From: Calycina herbarum
Lineage: Eukaryota > Ascomycota > Leotiomycetes > Helotiales > Pezizellaceae
NCBI GenBank assembly: GCA_001414485.1
Contig: LLEY01000084.1
Coordinates: 186,001-250,000 of the forward strand
Reading direction: 5' to 3'
Length of the DNA stretch: 64,000 bases
Below the pieces are notes generated by a model that was not told the DNA's origin, did not search any database, and was given only the letters and a program-made list of their open reading frames with translations. This document shows positions 58,439 through 64,000 of the stretch, piece by piece; position 1 is the stretch's first letter; every line of letters begins with the position of its first letter. A program made the position numbers and the translations under genes.

Positions 58439-58834
58439 TCAGCAGCCTCTTGTTAGTTGAATAAGCAGAATAGAAAGTTCAAAATGCCCAAAATATTGGG
58501 CGCCATTCATTAAGCGAGAAGCAAAGGTTGGGGGAAGTCTGTTCTTGGTTATTTCAAAAAGCTCCCACCGTGCTTGAGGTTCTTTTTGTCCATTCGTTCC
58601 TACATAACGACATTTAGCTACAAGATCATGTTCCGACAACGGTTCCCTCCTAACTACAAACGTTTTATCACAACGAACTCGCAACTGCAAATCGTAAAAG
58701 AACACGGGCCAGAGAAGAGTTGATCCAACTGGAGCTCTCGTATTAAGAAAGTAAGAGTCACCCACTCTTCTAAGATTGTATACAGAAAGTAGTACAACCC
58801 CATGTACCTTTTCCTCCTTTACTATTCCTGTCAA
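58439..58834 (-). CDS. Doubtful small hypothetical protein
   Basis: Uninterrupted ORF of 131 codons, no intron needed, no domain recognised. It has mixed hydrophobic stretches (TLLWPVFFYDLQL, ELSILLIQL) but no convincing signal or membrane topology. Reported because it is the only sizeable ORF in this gap; it may be a chance ORF or part of a UTR. Confidence 0.25.
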   Translation of the reverse strand: MTGIVKEEKVHGVVLLSVYNLRRVGDSYFLNTRAPVGSTLLWPVFFYDLQLRVRCDKTFVVRREPLSEHDLVAKCRYVGTNGQKEPQARWELFEITKNRLPPTFASRLMNGAQYFGHFELSILLIQLTRGC

Positions 58835-59351
58835 TTAACTTCTCTTCAACTCTTGGGAAAAAGAGGAAGCAAGTATAGAGTTATATAGAGATGATATTTC
58901 CCAGAATATTTAGACGACGACGGTTATGAGAAGATACTTGGCTAAGATTACTTTACTTTGGACTATTTGAAACAGCCTAGAACAATTGCAATTATTGTCC
59001 CAGATATTTTAGAAGATTTAGAAAGTTAGTTTTCTTGATTCTCTGAAATCCTCTGAAATAATAATACTAATTGTGCTAAAATAGTCACACGATAAGATAG
59101 AAGGGTGCCAGAGAGTAACGACCGGGCCATTTTACCTCGAGGCTCTGGTACCATGTAGTAACTAAGTGAAAGAGGTGCAGACTTTGCGAGCCGTAAACGA
59201 ACTTTGATGAAAGCAGGACGCTGTGTATATATATAGAGAGAGAGAGACAGAGAGTAAGAGTTCTACTGACAATTTCTCATCGGCATATAGACACAGACAA
59301 AGAAAGTTTCATAACTCCATTTGAAGACCATCTAATGATACCATAACACCT
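58835..59351. other. Intergenic with a short TA/GA microsatellite
   Basis: A TATATATATA-GAGAGAGAGAGA run occurs at about 59226-59249. No gene recognised. 3' flank of the carboxylase beta gene. Confidence 0.5.
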
Positions 59352-61198
59352 TTACATTCTAAAAACGCCAAACTTCGTAGCGACAGGTTCATTCTTGCCC
59401 CCCAGCGCAGCCCTCAATCCTAGACCAAGAACTCTTCTCGTATGACTAGGTGGTATAACGCCATCATCCTAAATTTCGTTAGCGACATTCCTCTTCAAAC
59501 AACCCCCCTCTCGCTAGATAAAACAGAAAAATGAGAGGAATCAACATACCCATAACCGAGCACTCGAAAAAACAGCCTCACTCTCCCTCTCAATCCTCTC
59601 CTTCAACTCCGGATCAACCTTCTTCCCCACCGTCTCCATAACAGCACTCAACTGTTCACCCCCCATAACCCCAATCTTCGCATTCGGCCACATCCACAAA
59701 AACCTCGGTCCATACGCCCTCCCACACATACCGTAATTCCCCGCTCCATTACTAGCGCCCACCACAACCGTGAATTTCGGCACATCAGCACAAGCAACCG
59801 CTGTTACCAATTTCGCGCCATTCTTAGCGATGCCTTCGCGTTCGGCGTCGGTACCAACCATGAAACCGGAGATGTTTTGGAGGAATATGAGAGGGATTTG
59901 ACGCTGACAGCAGAGTTCGATGAAATGCGCGCCTTTGAGGGAGGATGTCGAGAAGAGGATTCCGTTGTTGGCTATGATTCCTACTTTTTGGCCGTAGATG
60001 TGGGCGAAGCCTGTTACTAAGGTACTTCCATAGTCCCTTTTGAATTCCGAGAAGACGCTACCGTCTACGATACGGGAGATGATTTCGTGGATTGGCAGTG
60101 GTTTTCTAAGATTCGTTGTGGCGATACCTATTAATTCCTCTGGGTCGTGGAGGGGCTCTGAGTAGGCTGTTGGGGGAGGGAAGGCTTTTTGGGGCCAGTT
60201 GAGATTACTGATTGATCTTCGAGCCAGAACTATTGCGTGGGCGTCGTCTACTGCTAGGTAGTCGGTTACTCCTGAAACGGAGGTATGCATTTTTCCTCCT
60301 CCGAGGTCTTCTGCGCTTACTACTTCTCCGGTTGCTGCTTTCACTAGGGGTGGACCGGCGAGGAAAATGTGACCTTGTCCATCGACGATGATACTTTCGT
60401 CGGACATGGCCGGTACATATGCACCACCCGCGGTACATGGTCCCATAACGACAGAGATTTGAGGAATTCCTTGGGAACTCATCCTAGCCTGATTGAAGAA
60501 TATCCTACCAAAATGCTCACGATCCGGGAAAACATCCGCTTGATGTGGAAGATTGGCACCTCCGGAATCTACTAGATAAACACATCTACAGATCACAGTC
60601 AGTCAAACCCTCAGTATAGAGAAAGGGCACCAAACGGTAATTTATTCTCCATAGCAATAGCCTGCGCCCTCAAATGTTTCTTCACCGTAATCGGAAAATA
60701 AGTTCCCCCCTTCACGGTACTATCATTCGCAACAATCATACAAGTAACCCCCTCAATAACACCCACACCCGTAATAATTCCCCCAGCCGGTACCTCCGCC
60801 TCAGGATATACCTCATGACCCGCCAACGTCGAGAGTTCCAGAAACGAAGTTCCAGGATCTATCAATGCCGTAATCCTATCTCTTGGAAGCATTTTATTCC
60901 GGGCTATATGTTTTTCCCTAGCTTTCGCTGAGCCGCCTTGGTGTATCTTCTTGGTTAAGGCTTCGAGTTTTTCCATGACTTCTCCCATCTGAGCAGCATT
61001 TTGTTTGTATTCTTCGGAGGAAGGATCGGTGATTGTGGGGAGGACGGATATGGCATTTGCTTGGGTGGGTGTGCTGTGGGTTGCTATGGATCGAGCTGTT
61101 GTTCGTAAAGGGAGGTTGGTGTGGGGTATTGAGGGGTAGGTTCTCGCAATTCGGGTTGAAGCTCTCAATGCTTCTCTGGAGATTTTTAAGGTCGACAT
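59352..61198 (-). CDS. mccB: 3-methylcrotonyl-CoA carboxylase, beta (carboxyltransferase) subunit
   Basis: Mitochondrial carboxyltransferase subunit that passes CO2 from biotin to 3-methylcrotonyl-CoA, giving 3-methylglutaconyl-CoA in leucine breakdown. Exons 61198-60636, 60585-59550 and 59468-59352 encode 571 aa, the normal size. Seen: an Arg/Ser/Thr-rich presequence, [25 protein letters not shown] block (here [20 protein letters not shown]), [58 protein letters not shown], the oxyanion-type [29 protein letters not shown] and the end [20 protein letters not shown]. Intron 1 must use a GTTTGG donor to recreate [12 protein letters not shown]; other donors give a stop. Divergent from the dehydrogenase gene 261 bp away. 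Confidence 0.93.
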
Positions 61199-61459
61199 GG
61201 TGAAAATTGAAAAGAATGCTGCAGCTGCAGCGCAAGAGACAATTGAGAGATTCAGACAAGAATCGGGAGTTTGGCCCTGTTGCTGAAGTGAGAAGGAACG
61301 CGGGTTATTGACGGTTTAAGAGCGGGTTACTGTATCCCTGTCAAACGCGGGGTGCCAGGGTGCCAGGGTGCCTCGGCGATCATCTTTCTGTCAAACAGGT
61401 GCCTTCCCTTTTAATAGTTGTAAGAAAACCCCTCCAGAAACACCATACACTTCCTCAAA
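61199..61459. promoter_or_regulatory. Bidirectional promoter of mccB and isovaleryl-CoA dehydrogenase genes
   Basis: Only 261 bp separate the two start codons. The IVD-proximal half holds CTGTCAAAC at 61338-61346 and again at 61388-61396, each followed within a few bases by GGTGCC; GGTGCCAG is also tandemly repeated at 61351-61366 with a further GGTGCC at 61367-61372. These are candidate binding sites for a pathway regulator; no regulator is named because none can be identified from the sequence. Confidence 0.6.
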
Positions 61460-62869
61460 ATGACTTCAATAAAATGCCTCCGCACCCTCACGCGACCAAC
61501 CCTCTCCCTACACCCAATAACCAAAACCCTCTCCCTCTCTCAGCGGTATGCCTCCTCCAAACACCCTTCAGGGTTCGAACCACCCACCCAATCCGACCTC
61601 CACGAACTCCGTGACCGAGTTCAAGAATTCACCCGTCGCGAAATTCCCCCCGAAGTAGCCTCTCTCACCGATAAATCCAACTCCTTCCCCCCCGAAATGT
61701 GGTCCAAACTAGGGTCCGCAGGTCTCCTAGGAATCACAGTCGACGAGGAGCACGGTGGTCTAGCAATGGGATATCAAGCCCATTGTATAGTAATGGAAGA
61801 GATTTCTCGAGCTAGCGGGAGTATAGGATTGAGTTATGCTGCGCATTCACAATTATGTATAAACCAGCTACAACTCAATGGTTCAGATTCACAGAAAGAG
61901 AAATTCCTTCCTGGGTTGGTGGCTGGAGAGAAGGTGGGAGCTTTGGCGATGAGTGAGAGTGGTGCTGGGAGTGATGTTGTTTCTATGCGGACGACTGCTA
62001 AGGAAGTAGATGGTGGTTATTTACTCAATGGAACGAAGATGTGGATCACGAATGGACCAGACGCAGATGTCATAGTCGTTTATGCTAAAACCGAGCCTGA
62101 CGCTGGATCGAAAGGTATCACAGCTTTCCTTGTTGAGAAACAGTTCAAGGGGTTTAGTTGTGCGAGGAAATTGGATAAAATGGGTATGCGAGGGAGTAAC
62201 ACCGGCGAACTAATATTCGACTCTGTCTTCGTCCCCAAAGAAAATATCCTAGGCTCACTAAATCGCGGCGTCAAAGTCTTAATGGAAGGTCTTGATATCG
62301 AGCGCTTAGTTCTCTCCGCAGGACCGTTAGGAATAATGCAAGCAACGCTCGACGTTGCCCTCCCCTTCACTCACCAGAGAAAACAATTTGGGATTCCAAT
62401 TGCTCATAACCAATTGGTGCAGGGGAAACTGGCAGATATGTATACGAAGCTTCAAGCTTCGCGGGCTTATACGTATGAGACTGCTAGGAAGGTGGATGAG
62501 TTAGGGGAGATTAAGACGCAGGATTGTGCCGGAGCGATTTTGTATGCGGCTGAGAGGGCGAGTGAGTGTGCGGCGGATTGTATACAGTTGCTAGGTGGTA
62601 TGGGGTATGTGGAGGAGATGCCTGCTTCGAGGTTGTTGAGGGAGTGAGTTCCATTTTTTCCTTGCTCAAGTTGACTGAGAAACTTTCCTAACTTTGAACA
62701 GTGCGAAATTGTATGAGATCGGAGCGGGAACGAGTGAGATCCGAAGAATGGTTCTGGGAAGAGTGAGTTTCCCTTCCCTGGTTCTCTTAAGTGGACTTGT
62801 TTTCTCAAAATTAGTCTTACTAACTTCTTATAGGCTTTCAATAAGGAGTATGCTAGCTATGCCTCATGA
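61460..62869 (+). CDS. ivdA: Isovaleryl-CoA dehydrogenase
   Basis: Mitochondrial FAD flavoprotein that oxidises isovaleryl-CoA to 3-methylcrotonyl-CoA, the substrate of the adjacent carboxylase. Exons 61460-62643, 62702-62762 and 62834-62869 encode 426 aa. Seen: a Thr/Ser/Arg-rich presequence, GITVDEEHGGLAMGY, SYAAHSQLCINQL, the FAD signature ALAMSESGAGSDVVSM, KMWITNGPDADV, MGMRGSNTGELIFDSVFVP, and the catalytic glutamate Glu281 in GLDIERLVLSAGPLG, whose position in the helix specific to isovaleryl-CoA dehydrogenases separates it from other acyl-CoA dehydrogenases. QLLGGMGYVEEMPASRLLRD, joined across intron 1, then [26 protein letters not shown] end the protein in the canonical way. Co-location with both carboxylase subunits supports the assignment. 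Symbol follows Aspergillus. Confidence 0.94.
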
Positions 62870-63817
62870 GTATAATGTTGCTTTCTGGGTCAACCAGAAA
62901 ATACCCGTCACGCTAAGCGAGTATAAATTGCATTTTGTTGAATTTGAAGTTCTCGTCTAGCTTCACAATCTACGACATTGGGAAGGCGTTTTGATCATAT
63001 AGATAGCTTTTACCAAAATTATAACCGAAAATATTTCAAATCAGTAATCACTGAGACAATGAATTTATCAAAAAAAGAGTATCCATCACGTTAAGCAAAT
63101 CTGAACTTCACTCGACTAATTTGAATTTCCCAAAACGCAGGGAGAACGGAGTCTTCTAAACTTTGTTACGGGAAACGTAATTCTCTCTTCATCCACTTCC
63201 TCGTTGCCCATTCCAATAGAGGGAGTTTTGGCAATATAGTTAAAAACTTTGTTCTTGATAAGAAGTGATTTCACAACAAGACTAGAGAATTGCCCATCGC
63301 GTTGAAAAGTACGCCACAAGTCCAACCCTCGTTCGTCGAATTTAAATCTCTCAAACCAACGGAAGAAAGAAAATTTTTACAACCCTTCTTACGACGAACA
63401 TAATTCACTGATCTCCCCCATTACCAAAATCAGACGGACCACTACAAAACCAAACCCCAAGCAATAATATGTTTGAAAAGATTAAAATAAAATAGGGTAT
63501 AAGCGGTATGGTATAACACAGATGTTCCCTTGCCCTTCCCAAGGGGTGCCCCATATCCCCATTCCCCAAAAAGTGCGCCCAAGTAGTATAAAAACAGAAC
63601 AGACCCCATGTGCCCTAACCTATCCATATGTTGCTGCAGATAAAAAACTCCATTTTTCAGGTTGTTTCGTACCAAGTATTTACCAATTGTCCACGCCAAT
63701 TCCAAATCCAGTTCCTGTTCAGTTCCTTTCAGTTCATGCCAGATCCCAGATTCCCATCCTCAATGCTCACTTCTTTTTCCTTTGCTGACTGATTGCACAC
63801 TATACAAGAGAATATCA
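62870..63817. other. Intergenic with a degenerate tandem repeat
   Basis: 3' flanks of the dehydrogenase gene and the partial gene at the window end. Holds two or three degraded copies of a roughly 200-bp unit (see findings). An 87-codon minus-strand ORF at 63442-63705 has no domain. Confidence 0.5.
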
Positions 63818-64000
63818 TCACGTAAACTCCTTCTGCCACTTCACAAGCCGCCTCGTAAGAGCATCCATCATCTCCAAACAAGTCAAATCCTTAAACTCCT
63901 TCTCTTCTTCCCCCTCATTCGTTCCCGTTCCTTTCTCCCCATTAATTTTGATCATCGGTAATCCATCGGCAATCCCCCTTATCGTCTTCTCAGCCGCCTC
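63818..64000 (-). CDS. C-terminal end of an unidentified protein
   Basis: The minus-strand frame is open from the window edge to a TGA at 63820-63818, giving the last 60 residues of a protein: a segment GIADGLPMIKI, an acidic Glu/Lys-rich linker, and a final helix-like LEMMDALTRRLVKWQKEF. Codon composition and the amphipathic end look like real coding sequence, but the family is not recognisable from this piece. Confidence 0.55.
   Translation of the reverse strand, partial: EAAEKTIRGIADGLPMIKINGEKGTGTNEGEEEKEFKDLTCLEMMDALTRRLVKWQKEFT

Noticed and set aside
63442..63705. 87-codon minus-strand ORF
   Set aside because: No domain and located in the 3' flank of the partial gene; probably untranslated.

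Overview
The window is nuclear DNA of a filamentous ascomycete (Pezizomycotina). The evidence is short spliceosomal introns of about 45-90 bp with CTAAC-type branch points, a HET-domain gene, a fungal rhodopsin-like 7TM gene, a clustered leucine-catabolism locus, and a 25-kb AT-rich block of transposons eroded in the pattern of repeat-induced point mutation (RIP). A Leotiomycetes affiliation is a guess from general feel only.

Layout. 1-22.4 kb is ordinary gene space: a 5'-partial MFS transporter (-), a CYP52-like P450 (-), a long gene-free stretch holding a 511-bp hAT-type MITE with perfect 8-bp target duplications, a secreted BBE-type FAD oxidase (-), a rhodopsin-like membrane protein (+), a divergent pair of small PPxY/Cys-rich proteins (-/+), a membrane-anchored steryl ester hydrolase/lipase (-), the cytochrome oxidase assembly factor PET191 (+) and a DUF1993 protein (-).

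22.5-47.3 kb contains essentially no open reading frames. It resolves into nested mobile elements: three copies of one 1,860-1,861-bp pogo/Fot1-type element (22757-31401, 34359-36507, 44628-46488); two full-length Ty3/gypsy chromovirus-like LTR retrotransposons with intact 5-bp target duplications (23179-29958 on +, 32331-41753 on -); a related solo LTR (42326-42787) lying inside a second pogo-like transposase relic; and two nested long-TIR MITEs (44447-47158 and 46606-47038). One 283-bp insertion at 35747-36029 has normal base composition and was not mutated. When nested insertions are subtracted the three Fot1-type copies agree to one base, so the reconstruction is strong.

47.4-64 kb returns to gene space: a 2OG-Fe(II) oxygenase (+), a HET-domain protein (-), then a leucine-degradation cluster: 3-methylcrotonyl-CoA carboxylase biotin subunit (-), a GNAT acetyltransferase (+), a doubtful small ORF (-), the carboxylase beta subunit (-) and, divergently from it, isovaleryl-CoA dehydrogenase (+). 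Isovaleryl-CoA dehydrogenase makes 3-methylcrotonyl-CoA, the two carboxylase subunits then carboxylate it; the 261-bp gap between the beta subunit and the dehydrogenase is a probable bidirectional promoter. The 3' end of an unidentified gene (-) closes the window.

Exon boundaries were derived by hand from splice signals, reading-frame continuity and family knowledge; no transcript evidence was available.
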